This document shows positions 1 to 6,674 of a stretch of 10,496 bases of DNA, piece by piece. The notes under the pieces are model-generated. The model was not told the DNA's origin, searched no databases, and saw only the letters and a program-made list of their open reading frames with translations. Origin of the DNA: Rhodospirillales bacterium (lineage in GTDB: Bacteria; Pseudomonadota; Alphaproteobacteria; Acetobacterales; Acetobacteraceae); the NCBI GenBank assembly GCA_028866335.1, contig JAGWIL010000039.1, positions 1 through 10,496 on the forward strand, given 5' to 3'. The position numbers were made by a program, and so were the translations under genes. Position 1 is the first letter of the stretch. The number at the start of each line of letters is the position of its first letter.

Positions 1-531
1 GGCTACGAGGTGGTGACCATGGAAGAGGCCGCCCCCGTGGGCGATATTTTCGTCACCGCCACCGGCAATGTGGACGTAATCACCGCCGATCATATGCGCG
101 CCATGAAGCACCGCGCCATCGTCTGCAATATCGGGCATTTCGACTCCGAGATTCAGATCGAGAGCCTGCGGAACTATAAATGGGAAAACGTGAAACCGCA
201 GGTGGACGAGGTTGTGTTCCCCGATGGCAAGCGCCTCATCGTGCTCTCCGAAGGCCGCCTGGTGAACCTCGGCAATGCCACCGGCCACCCGAGCTTCGTG
301 ATGTCCGCCAGCTTCACCAACCAGGTGCTGGCGCAGATCGAGCTCTGGACTGCCCCGGCGGGCAAATACGAGAAGAAAGTTTACGTGCTGCCCCGCCATC
401 TGGACGAAAAAGTGGCCGCCCTGCATCTGGCCAAGGTGGGCGCCAAACTCACCCAGCTCAGCCAGAAGCAGGCGGAATATCTGGGCCTGAAGGTGCAAGG
501 CCCGTTCAAGCACGAGGCTTACCGCTACTGA
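1..531 (+). CDS. ahcY: S-adenosylhomocysteine hydrolase (adenosylhomocysteinase), 3' part
   Basis: This is the C-terminal part (about 176 residues) of adenosylhomocysteinase; the start lies before the window. The enzyme splits S-adenosylhomocysteine reversibly into adenosine and homocysteine in the cytoplasm, using bound NAD, and so relieves product inhibition of methyltransferases. Visible family signatures are the NAD-domain stretch VTATGN, the [10 protein letters not shown] motif, and the conserved block [18 protein letters not shown]. The protein ends in [10 protein letters not shown], matching the C-terminal K...YRY tail that reaches into the neighbouring subunit's NAD site in the tetramer. 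The reading frame is open from base 1 to a TGA at 529-531 with no sign of damage. The next gene starts on the last base of this stop codon, so the two are probably cotranscribed and translationally coupled. Confidence 0.97.
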   Translation, partial: GYEVVTMEEAAPVGDIFVTATGNVDVITADHMRAMKHRAIVCNIGHFDSEIQIESLRNYKWENVKPQVDEVVFPDGKRLIVLSEGRLVNLGNATGHPSFVMSASFTNQVLAQIELWTAPAGKYEKKVYVLPRHLDEKVAALHLAKVGAKLTQLSQKQAEYLGLKVQGPFKHEAYRY

Positions 532-944
532 TGCGAAGGTTTGGCAGCATCCTGTCCATGACGGGCTTTGGCCTGTTGGCGGGCGGGATGCTGTTTTTCG
601 GCGCGGTGATGGCCCCTCTGGTCTTCACCCGCCTGCCGTTTGCCGTGGCGGGGCCGTTCATCCGCACGGTTTTTCCGTTTTTATACGCTTATTGCCTGGC
701 CACTTCCGGGCTGGCGCTGCTGGGCTACGGCCTGCGCCGCAGCCGCGCCGCGCTGGTGCCGGGCGTTATCATGCTCTGCACGCTATGGTCCTGGTTCTGG
801 ATGCTTCCGCATCTTGATGCTTGGCGTCTGGCTGGAAACCATGCCGCCTTCGCGCGCGGGCATCTGCTCTCCACCTGGGTGTTCGGGCTGGAACTAGCGC
901 TGGCGCTGTGGCGGCTGGGGCATGAGGGTGCCAAGCGCGCATAG
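531..944 (+). CDS. DUF4149/TMEM205-like four-helix membrane protein
   Basis: This 137-residue protein of unknown function is predicted to lie in the inner membrane with four helices, at about residues 8-32, 46-67, 72-92 and 108-129. The pattern of a glycine-rich first helix ending in MAPLVF, then VFPFLY near residue 50 and a last helix beginning GHLLSTW, resembles the DUF4149 family. That assignment is from memory of the family pattern and was not searched. The chosen ATG at 531 overlaps the ahcY stop as TGATG, a typical translational-coupling arrangement. A GAGG lies 13 bases upstream, which is long for a ribosome site, so ATG 558 is a weaker alternative that would trim the first helix. The gene converges on the AAA+ gene, with only 10 bases between the two stops and no clear terminator. 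Confidence 0.8.
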   Translation: MRRFGSILSMTGFGLLAGGMLFFGAVMAPLVFTRLPFAVAGPFIRTVFPFLYAYCLATSGLALLGYGLRRSRAALVPGVIMLCTLWSWFWMLPHLDAWRLAGNHAAFARGHLLSTWVFGLELALALWRLGHEGAKRA

Positions 945-954
945 ATATTACGTT

Positions 955-2595
955 CTAAATGATGCCTCGGAACACCGCGCACAGGGCAAAAACCTCGGCC
1001 GTGAGTGGCAGGTTTTTATGCGCGCAATAGCGGGTGGCGAGCTTGATGAGCTCCTTGATGTCCCGGCCGCTGAGTGACGGATAGCGCGTCAGCAACTCCT
1101 CTTGGAGCGGCTCAGGAATATCCGCCCCGAACTGCGCCGCCAGAGTGTGCCAGAGTTGCCTTGCCGCATCCGGCGGCGGAATATCGTAGCGGATGACCGC
1201 GATGCAGCGCGACAGAATCGCGTCGTCCACATCTTCCATCCGGTTCGTGGTCATGAACAGCAGACCATCAAAATATTCGAGCGTGCGCAGAAACTCGGCC
1301 ACAATGGCGTTGTGTTCAAGGTCGTTGTCACGCTTGCGGATGTAAACATCGGCCTCGTCGAGCAGCAGGATGGCGCCCCAGCGCGCGGCGCGGCGCAGGA
1401 TGCGGGTGAGATTGGCCTCAACCGATCCCGCGGTGACGCCAAGTTGGCCCGAATGCACCCGGTAGAGCGGTTTGCCCACCACTTCGGCGTAAACCTCGGC
1501 GGTGAGGGTTTTGCCAAGCCCCGGCGGGCCTTTGCAGAGGATGGTGGTGCCGCCGGACTTACCCTCGATGATGTCTTCCGCCATCACGTCGAGATCCGCG
1601 GTGAGAATGTCGATCAGGTCGCGATGCGCTGCGGGCAGCACGAGCCGCTCGCGCAGCTCGGGCTTGTAGATGTAGGGCTCAACATTCTCGACATGCACCC
1701 AGATGTTGCGGTGCTGCTCCAGGTGAAAAAGATAGAGGTAGCAATGCATGGGGATGTGGTCGAAGCCTTGTTCGACCCCGGCCTCACGCCAGAAACTCGG
1801 CGCGGTCATCGTCACGAAGCGCCGCTCCAGCGCTTCCTCGTCGTTCACGCAGCGCGCGCCGGCTTGCTTTGGCAGGCGCACCAGGTCGAACTTGCCCAAG
1901 GGGGCGCTGGACCAGCCCGCATTTACCGTGAGGTATTGCTGGCCGAATTTTTGCTGCATCTGGCGGAAGCGTTTGGCGTGGCGTTCATATTCCGCTTTGA
2001 ACTCAGGACATTCCTTGAAGAAGCCCTGCCCGGCCAGGAGCTCAGGGATGGTGCGGTTGATGATGTCGTTGGCGTCGACCACGATCGCCTGGGTCATGCC
2101 CGCATAGCGCTGACGGGCGTCGTTGCGCGCTGCGTTGCCAGCGGCCTGCATGGTGTTGGCGAGCAGGCTGACAATGACGTAGGGCTTGCCCTCGTTGGGT
2201 GCCGCATAGCGCATTTCGGTGACCAGCCAGGGCAGCAAGACGCCATCCTGGCTGCGCTGATACAACCAGCCGTCGATCATGTCGCGCTGCAGATAGGCGA
2301 TTAACCCATTTATCAGCACGTCGATTTTAGGGACCGTTCTGGCCGCTGGGGCGGAATGGATTTTGTCGAGCGCCAGCAATTGCAGCATCAGCCCGCGCTC
2401 GCCGCTTTCGCGGCAGGTGGTGTAGAGGGCGTTCAGGGAGTCGGCATCGAACAGACTGCTGGCGACCACGGCCCGGCCGCGTGCGGGCCTGTCCTTGCCC
2501 AGATGCTTTGCGAGCGAGGAATCCTCCGAAATTCTGTCGAGCAGCTTGTGCACGATCTCGTCGGGGAGGTCGAAATCCATTAGGGCAACAGTCAT
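955..2595 (-). CDS. AAA+ family ATPase with long unassigned N-terminal region
   Basis: This is a 546-residue protein. Residues about 300-546 form a AAA+ ATPase module: Walker A GPPGLGKT (about 356-363), Walker B LLLDEAD (410-416), sensor 1 TTNR (449-452), a candidate arginine finger in LSRC (Arg463), and a sensor 2 SGRD motif (Arg511). All catalytic motifs are intact, so it should hydrolyse ATP and probably works as a ring oligomer remodelling a protein partner; the partner is unknown. The first 300 residues match no domain I recognise and show no signal peptide or membrane helix. Before the ATPase core comes a segment with WVHVENVEPYIYKP, which I recall from a family of uncharacterised bacterial AAA proteins. 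The frame stays open upstream to 2727, but that extension would overlap the WD40 gene, so I place the start at ATG 2595. Its ribosome site is weak (AAAGATAG region); ATG 2580 is the alternative. It lies 67 bases after the WD40 gene and is probably cotranscribed with it. Confidence 0.9.
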   Translation of the reverse strand: MTVALMDFDLPDEIVHKLLDRISEDSSLAKHLGKDRPARGRAVVASSLFDADSLNALYTTCRESGERGLMLQLLALDKIHSAPAARTVPKIDVLINGLIAYLQRDMIDGWLYQRSQDGVLLPWLVTEMRYAAPNEGKPYVIVSLLANTMQAAGNAARNDARQRYAGMTQAIVVDANDIINRTIPELLAGQGFFKECPEFKAEYERHAKRFRQMQQKFGQQYLTVNAGWSSAPLGKFDLVRLPKQAGARCVNDEEALERRFVTMTAPSFWREAGVEQGFDHIPMHCYLYLFHLEQHRNIWVHVENVEPYIYKPELRERLVLPAAHRDLIDILTADLDVMAEDIIEGKSGGTTILCKGPPGLGKTLTAEVYAEVVGKPLYRVHSGQLGVTAGSVEANLTRILRRAARWGAILLLDEADVYIRKRDNDLEHNAIVAEFLRTLEYFDGLLFMTTNRMEDVDDAILSRCIAVIRYDIPPPDAARQLWHTLAAQFGADIPEPLQEELLTRYPSLSGRDIKELIKLATRYCAHKNLPLTAEVFALCAVFRGII

Positions 2596-2624
2596 AATGC
2601 TATCTATCTTTATTGCATCGCTGA

Positions 2625-2646
2625 CGCAAAAACCGGAGTTTTCGCG
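2625..2646 (-). promoter_or_regulatory. Short stable hairpin in the leader of the AAA+ gene
   Basis: Read on the minus strand, CGCGAAAAC and GTTTTTGCG form a 9-pair stem (one G-U pair) closed by the loop UCCG. A C-G pair closes the loop, so it fits the very stable UNCG tetraloop class. It sits in the 67-base gap between the WD40 stop and the AAA+ start, 29 bases before the start codon. No U-run follows, so it is not a normal intrinsic terminator. It could stabilise or process the mRNA and set the ratio of the two proteins. That role is inference. Confidence 0.5.
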
Positions 2647-2662
2647 CCACCTGGGGCTTTGA

Positions 2663-3667
2663 TTACCCGCTGAAATCCACCACCGCGGCAAAGCCCGTTT
2701 CCGTGCCGAAGGCCAGTTGCGTGCCATCGGCGTTCCAGGCCAGGGCCGTTACGCTGCCGCGCCCCGGCCCGCAAACCGGCAGCACGCGTTCGCGCGCCAC
2801 ATCCGCCACCAGCACCATACCGGTATCAAACCCGGCGGCCACCACCTCATGCCTTGGGTGGCAGGCCACGCGCTTAACCAGGCCATCGCCCATGCCAAGC
2901 TCAGTTGGGGCCTTGCCCATCGGCCCACCGCCAAAAAACGGCCATAGCACAATGCTCTCCGCCCCCGCCGTGGCCAGCCACTTGCCGGATTTGGTGAACC
3001 CGAAGGATTCCGGTTTGGCGGGGTAACCAGACATGCGCATATGTTTGCCCCCCGGCAGGGTCCAGCCATGCAGGGCATTTTCCTGCATCGTCGTCACCAG
3101 CGCCTCGCCCCCGGGGTGGATGGCAACGCCGGTATGGCTGCCCTTCCATTCCAGCTTGGGGGAAACCAGCGCGCCGGAGGCAGTGAACCACAAACTCGCC
3201 CCATTATAATGCGAAGCCGCCACGCGTTTGCCTTTTGAATCAAACGCGATCCCGGTGACAGTGGAAGGGTGCGCCAGTTCCTTCAGTACCTCACCGCCTG
3301 GGCTCAGCACATAAAGGGTCTTGCCCACCGCCGCCGCCAGCAAAGCCCCCTTGCCGGAAAACGCCGCCACATGCTCCACCCATTTGGAACCGAATTTCCG
3401 CAGCTCCTGCGTGCCACCATCAGGTTTGGCGCGCATCAGCCGCCCATCATCCCCGCCAGTTATAAAGCCACCTTCCGGGTGCGCCGCCAGGCTCAGCACC
3501 GCGCCATCATGCAGCGCAACGGGGGTATGGTCCGGCCCCAGGCGCAGCGTGCCATCGCCCAGGGCAAAGCCGGGCAGACCTGTGGCGTCAAACGCCACCG
3601 CGGTAACATAGGCGTTAAGCGCCGCGCTGCGGCCGCGTTTGTTCAAAAGCTCATCGAGATCGGACAT
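2663..3667 (-). CDS. WD40-repeat beta-propeller protein
   Basis: This 334-residue protein is built almost entirely of WD40-like repeats. Recurring units include VTAVAFDATG (about 21-30), VLSLAAHPEG (57-66), VTGIAFDSKG (137-146), VAIHPGG (181-187), ESFGFTKSGKW (220-230), VKRVACHPRH (264-273) and VTALAWNADG (306-315). Each is followed by a GD/AG-type turn and a strand, which fits a single seven-bladed propeller. There is no signal peptide or catalytic motif, so it is probably a cytoplasmic binding scaffold. The ATG at 3667 has no good Shine-Dalgarno sequence upstream. The gene precedes the AAA+ ATPase on the same strand and diverges from the polyamine operon across a 259-base gap. The natural inference is that the propeller is an adaptor or substrate receptor for the ATPase, but only adjacency supports this. 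Confidence 0.88.
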   Translation of the reverse strand: MSDLDELLNKRGRSAALNAYVTAVAFDATGLPGFALGDGTLRLGPDHTPVALHDGAVLSLAAHPEGGFITGGDDGRLMRAKPDGGTQELRKFGSKWVEHVAAFSGKGALLAAAVGKTLYVLSPGGEVLKELAHPSTVTGIAFDSKGKRVAASHYNGASLWFTASGALVSPKLEWKGSHTGVAIHPGGEALVTTMQENALHGWTLPGGKHMRMSGYPAKPESFGFTKSGKWLATAGAESIVLWPFFGGGPMGKAPTELGMGDGLVKRVACHPRHEVVAAGFDTGMVLVADVARERVLPVCGPGRGSVTALAWNADGTQLAFGTETGFAAVVDFSG

Positions 3668-3756
3668 GGCGGTTACTTGCCCCGCCGCGCCGCCCCCGGC
3701 AAGGGCAGCAAGCCATCATCACGCCGTCATAATTTCCTTGATAGGTTTCGGGGAGC

Positions 3757-3790
3757 GTGGCACTGTTGAGCATGGTTTCAGCAGTGCCAC
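3757..3790. promoter_or_regulatory. Large perfect-arm hairpin/dyad upstream of the polyamine operon
   Basis: GTGGCACTG (3757-3765) is repeated as its exact reverse complement CAGTGCCAC (3782-3790). The pairing continues inward through a G-U pair, TGA/TCA and another G-U pair, giving a stem of about 14 pairs around the six-base loop CATGGT. It lies in the divergent gap between the WD40 gene and the aminotransferase gene. No gene ends here and no U-run follows on either strand, so it is not a terminator. It may be an operator for a dimeric regulator, or an RNA structure in the leader of either transcript. Confidence 0.6.
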
Positions 3791-3809
3791 CAACTGCGCT
3801 TAATTTGCA

Positions 3810-3832
3810 CGCAGAGATGCTCATTCTCTGCG
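3810..3832. promoter_or_regulatory. Second hairpin/dyad upstream of the polyamine operon
   Basis: CGCAGAGA (3810-3817) and TCTCTGCG (3825-3832) are exact reverse complements around the seven-base loop TGCTCAT. The element begins 19 bases after the first hairpin and ends 94 bases before the aminotransferase start codon. The segment ATGCTCA (3817-3823), which spans its loop, is complementary to TGAGCAT (3767-3773) at the tip of the first hairpin. In RNA the two could therefore pair with each other. I found no convincing sigma-70 promoter, so whether both hairpins are transcribed is unknown. Confidence 0.55.
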
Positions 3833-3926
3833 CACGCATTGGCTTCAACCCGCCCGCGCTCTGAATATCCCCCCATGCCCGCCCAACCGCGCGCATGTCC
3901 CCATTCAGAAAAATCGGAGCTTTATC

Positions 3927-5306
3927 ATGTTGGACGATATCAACCACGGCGTTGACTGGCAGGCGCTGGACGCTGCCCACCATTTTCACCCCTTCACCGA
4001 CCATAAAGAGCTGCACGAGCACGGTGTGCGGCTGATCACCTCGGCTGAAGGCGTTTACCTGCACGATTCCAAGGGCAATAAAATCATGGACGGCATGGCC
4101 GGGCTATGGTGCGTCGCCGCCGGATATGGGCGCCAAGAGCTGGTGGAAGCCGCCACCAAGCAGATGACCAAGCTGCCCTATTACAACAGCTTCTTCAAAA
4201 CCACCAACGAACCGGCCGTTTTGCTGGCGAAAAAACTGGCGGAAATTTCGCCAGAGGGTTTCGAGCACGCGTTTTTCGCCTGCTCGGGGTCCGAGGCAGT
4301 GGATAGCGCCATCCGCAGCGCGCGGGTGTATTGGCAAACGCTGGGCAAGCCGGAAAAGAAAATCGTGATCGGCCGGGAATATGGCTATCACGGTTCCACC
4401 ACTTTGGGCGCCTCCGCCGGCGGCATGAAAGACATGCACCGCCAGGCTGGCGACTTGCCGAATTTCGCGCAAGTGCTGCCGCCTTATTGGTACGGCAAGG
4501 GCGGGCAGATGAGCCCGGAGGAATTCGGCCTTTACGCCGCGCGCGAAGCGGAGAAAAAAATCCAGGAGCTTGGGCCCGAAAACATCGCCGCCTTCATCGG
4601 CGAGCCGATCCAAGGTGCGGGCGGCGTGTTGATTCCACCCTCCACTTACTGGCCGGAAATCAACCGCATCTGCAAGCAATACGATATTCTGCTGATCGCC
4701 GATGAAGTGATCTGCGGCTATGGCCGCACGGGCAACTGGTTCGGCACGGATACGTTCGGCATAAAGCCGGATATGATGACCACCGCCAAGGGCCTCACCT
4801 CGGGTTATCTGCCGCTCTCGGCGCTGCTGCTGAACAACCGCGTGGCGGATGTGCTCATCAACCAGGTTGGTGAATATTATCACGGCTTCACCTATTCCGG
4901 TCATCCGGTTTCCTGCGCTGTGGGCCTGCGAAATCTTCAAATCATCGAGGATGAGAAACTGGTTGAGGGGGCCGCGCGCAAGGGCGAATTGCTGCGCGCC
5001 AAACTTAACCAGGCGATTGGCGACCTGCCGATTGTGGGAGAGATTCGCGGCGTCGGGCTCATCGGCGCCATCGAGCTCACGGCGGATAAGCGCACCCGCA
5101 AATTCTTCGAGAAAAACGGCCGTGTGGGGGGCATCTGCCGCGACCATTGCATCGCCAATGGGCTGATGATGCGCGCCACGCGCGACACCATGCTGTTCTC
5201 CCCGCCGCTCACCATCTCGGAAGCCGAGATCGACCTGTTCGCTGGCATGGCGAAGAAGGCGTTCGAGCAAACTTTCGCTGATGTCCGCGCGGAGGTGGCA
5301 ATATGA
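3927..5306 (+). CDS. spuC: Class III (omega) aminotransferase, putrescine-pyruvate aminotransferase type
   Basis: This is a full-length 459-residue PLP-dependent fold-type I aminotransferase. By family and context it most likely moves an amino group from putrescine (or a related polyamine) to pyruvate, giving 4-aminobutanal and alanine in the cytoplasm. Visible motifs are FFACSGSEAVDSA (phosphate-binding GSEA at 121-124), the EYGYHGST block near 151-158, the PLP-pyridine aspartate in IADEVICGYGRTG (Asp259), and the Schiff-base lysine in TTAKGLTSGYLPL (Lys288). The ATG at 3927 is preceded by GGAG at 3916-3919 with ideal spacing. It is the first gene of a plus-strand run and overlaps the next gene by four bases (ATGA), implying coupling. 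Other amine or beta-alanine:pyruvate specificities in the same class cannot be excluded from sequence, so the symbol rests on overall resemblance and neighbours. Confidence 0.9.
   Translation: MLDDINHGVDWQALDAAHHFHPFTDHKELHEHGVRLITSAEGVYLHDSKGNKIMDGMAGLWCVAAGYGRQELVEAATKQMTKLPYYNSFFKTTNEPAVLLAKKLAEISPEGFEHAFFACSGSEAVDSAIRSARVYWQTLGKPEKKIVIGREYGYHGSTTLGASAGGMKDMHRQAGDLPNFAQVLPPYWYGKGGQMSPEEFGLYAAREAEKKIQELGPENIAAFIGEPIQGAGGVLIPPSTYWPEINRICKQYDILLIADEVICGYGRTGNWFGTDTFGIKPDMMTTAKGLTSGYLPLSALLLNNRVADVLINQVGEYYHGFTYSGHPVSCAVGLRNLQIIEDEKLVEGAARKGELLRAKLNQAIGDLPIVGEIRGVGLIGAIELTADKRTRKFFEKNGRVGGICRDHCIANGLMMRATRDTMLFSPPLTISEAEIDLFAGMAKKAFEQTFADVRAEVAI
5291..5295 (+). promoter_or_regulatory. Ribosome binding site of the glutamine-synthetase-like gene
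   Basis: GGAGG lies inside the end of the aminotransferase gene, seven bases before ATG 5303. This spacing favours ATG 5303 over the nearby in-frame ATG 5309 and supports the four-base overlap start. Confidence 0.75.
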
Positions 5307-6667
5307 ACATGCTAACCAACCCCGACATCGAAGCCAAGGCTGCACTGCTTTCCGGTGCGGATTACATCGAAGCCTTCGTGATCGATGTAAACGGCGTGCC
5401 GCGTGGAAAATGGCTGCAACGCGACAAGGCAAAATCCCTGCTGGGCAGCGGCATCGCTTTGCCGCGTTCGGCCTATCTGCTGGACATCTGGGGGCGGGAT
5501 ATCATCGAAGGCGGCATCGCCTACGACACCGGCGACCCGGATGGCATGTGCGTCGCGGTGCCGCATTCCATCACCCGCATGGGCTGGGCGGATGGCAATG
5601 TGGTGCAGGCTTTGCTCACCATGCGCGAACCTGATGGCGAGCTTTATTATCTCGACCCGCGCAGCGCCCTCACACAGGTGTTGCAGCGTTACACCAAGGC
5701 GGGGCTAACCCCTGCCTTGGGCGTGGAGCTTGAGTTCTACCTGGTAGACCCCCGCCAGGATGGTTTAAAAATCGCCCCGCGCGGGGCTGATGAATCCGGT
5801 TGGCGCGGCTGGCAGATCGACGCCGTGGGGCTGGGCGAGGTGCATGATTACGAGCCGATTTTACGCGAAATGATGGCCTGCGCGAAGGCGCAGGATATTA
5901 TTCTGGAAACACTGGTGAGCGAATCTGGCCCCGGCCAATTCGAGGTCACGCTGAAATACTCAACAGATGCCTTGCGCGTGGCAGACAGCGCCACTTTGTT
6001 TAAACGCACCATCAAACAGGTGGCGCGCAAGCACGGCCTCACCGCCACCTTCATGGCCAAACCTTATGGCCAATGGGCGGGCTCTGGAATGCACGTGCAC
6101 ATGTCCATACTCGACAATGCCGGCAAAAACATTTTCGTTGGCACGCCGGAACGCGCCTCGCCTGAGCTTTATCATGCGCTGGGCGGCATTATTCACAACA
6201 TGCCAGATACAATGCTCACCCTTGCCCCGCACGCCAATTCCTACCGGCGGTTTGCTCCCGGCGTGCACGCGCCCACCTATGGCGATTGGGGGCACGACAA
6301 CCGCATGGCCTCCGTGCGCGTCATCACCTCAGACCCTGCCGCCTCGCGCATCGAGCATCGCGTCGCCGGGGCAGACTGCAACCCTTATTTCGCCTTCGCC
6401 TCACTACTTGGCACCGCGTTGAACGGGCTGGAAACCAAGGCCGACCCTGGGCCGGAAACCCATGGCACTGTCCGCAGCCCTTCTGCCCCAAAACTGCCCA
6501 TTGCCTGGTCTGGTGCGGTGGACCGTTTCGCCAACTCCGCCGCCATGGGCGAGATTTTCGGCAAAGATTTCCAGCGTTACTACATCGCCTGCAAACGCCA
6601 GGAGATTAGCGAGCTGCGCAAGCGGATTTCCGATGTTGAATACGACGCCTATTTGAAAAACGCCTGA
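5303..6667 (+). CDS. puuA: Gamma-glutamylputrescine synthetase (glutamine synthetase family)
   Basis: This 454-residue member of the type I glutamine synthetase superfamily most resembles PuuA/SpuI. Those enzymes use ATP to join the gamma-carboxyl of glutamate to an amino group of putrescine or another polyamine. The N-terminal beta-grasp part carries VIDVNGVPRGK (27-36), typical of the amine-glutamylating branch. The catalytic domain shows the metal ligands in GVELEFYL (Glu142, Glu144) and GQFE (Glu214). It also has AKPYGQWAGSGMHVHMS with His264 and His266, the glutamate/phosphate block APHANSYRRF (309-317), NRMASVRV (333-340) and SRIEHRVAGADCNPY (348-362). I do not see the adenylylation-site tyrosine motif of true GlnA, as expected for this branch. 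It overlaps the aminotransferase by four bases, and eight bases separate it from aguA. Putrescine is the likeliest substrate; another amine is possible. Confidence 0.87.
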   Translation: MNMLTNPDIEAKAALLSGADYIEAFVIDVNGVPRGKWLQRDKAKSLLGSGIALPRSAYLLDIWGRDIIEGGIAYDTGDPDGMCVAVPHSITRMGWADGNVVQALLTMREPDGELYYLDPRSALTQVLQRYTKAGLTPALGVELEFYLVDPRQDGLKIAPRGADESGWRGWQIDAVGLGEVHDYEPILREMMACAKAQDIILETLVSESGPGQFEVTLKYSTDALRVADSATLFKRTIKQVARKHGLTATFMAKPYGQWAGSGMHVHMSILDNAGKNIFVGTPERASPELYHALGGIIHNMPDTMLTLAPHANSYRRFAPGVHAPTYGDWGHDNRMASVRVITSDPAASRIEHRVAGADCNPYFAFASLLGTALNGLETKADPGPETHGTVRSPSAPKLPIAWSGAVDRFANSAAMGEIFGKDFQRYYIACKRQEISELRKRISDVEYDAYLKNA

Positions 6668-6669
6668 GG
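6665..6669 (+). promoter_or_regulatory. Ribosome binding site of aguA overlapping the upstream stop codon
   Basis: TGAGG includes the TGA stop of the preceding gene and lies five bases before ATG 6675. Stop codon and ribosome site are merged, a layout that favours re-initiation by the ribosome finishing the upstream gene. Confidence 0.65.
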
Positions 6670-6674
6670 CGCGC

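Noticed and set aside
180..944. A 254-codon frame that would fuse an N-terminal extension to the DUF4149-like protein
   Set aside because: The extension runs out of frame through ahcY and is Arg/Gly/Pro-rich. The membrane protein alone begins at the coupled ATG 531.
917..968. Possible terminator between the convergent DUF4149-like and AAA+ genes
   Set aside because: GGGGCAT and ATGCCTC can pair, but the loop is 38 bases and no U-run follows.
1102..2304. A 400-codon open frame on the plus strand opposite the AAA+ gene
   Set aside because: It lies wholly antisense to a gene with intact ATPase motifs, shows no known motif, and is the kind of frame that GC-rich codon use opens on the opposite strand.
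2602..2641. Possible separate promoter for the AAA+ gene, TTGCGT with TAGATA at 17 bases
   Set aside because: Both boxes match only half of the consensus, and the transcript would start nearly at the start codon. Cotranscription with the WD40 gene is simpler.
3676..3703. Inverted repeat CTTGCC/GGCAAG just upstream of the WD40 start
   Set aside because: The arms are only six bases with a 16-base GC-rich loop, which is expected by chance in this composition.
3758..3772. Possible sigma-54 promoter beginning TGGCAC
   Set aside because: The -24-like TGGCAC is good, but the GC of the -12 element comes one base too early (nine instead of ten bases after GG). Sigma-54 promoters tolerate this poorly.
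3839..3868. Possible sigma-70 promoter TTGGCT ... GAATAT before the aminotransferase
   Set aside because: Spacing is acceptable but the -10 element matches only about half the consensus, so I would not call it without a mapped transcript start.
3651..4064. A 137-codon minus-strand frame across the control region
   Set aside because: It overlaps the starts of two well-supported genes and has no motif. Most of its sequence is the complement of hairpins and aminotransferase codons.
4104..5432. A 442-codon open frame on the minus strand opposite the aminotransferase
   Set aside because: The plus strand encodes a clear PLP enzyme through the same bases. The antisense product is rich in Arg, Ala and His with no recognisable domain.
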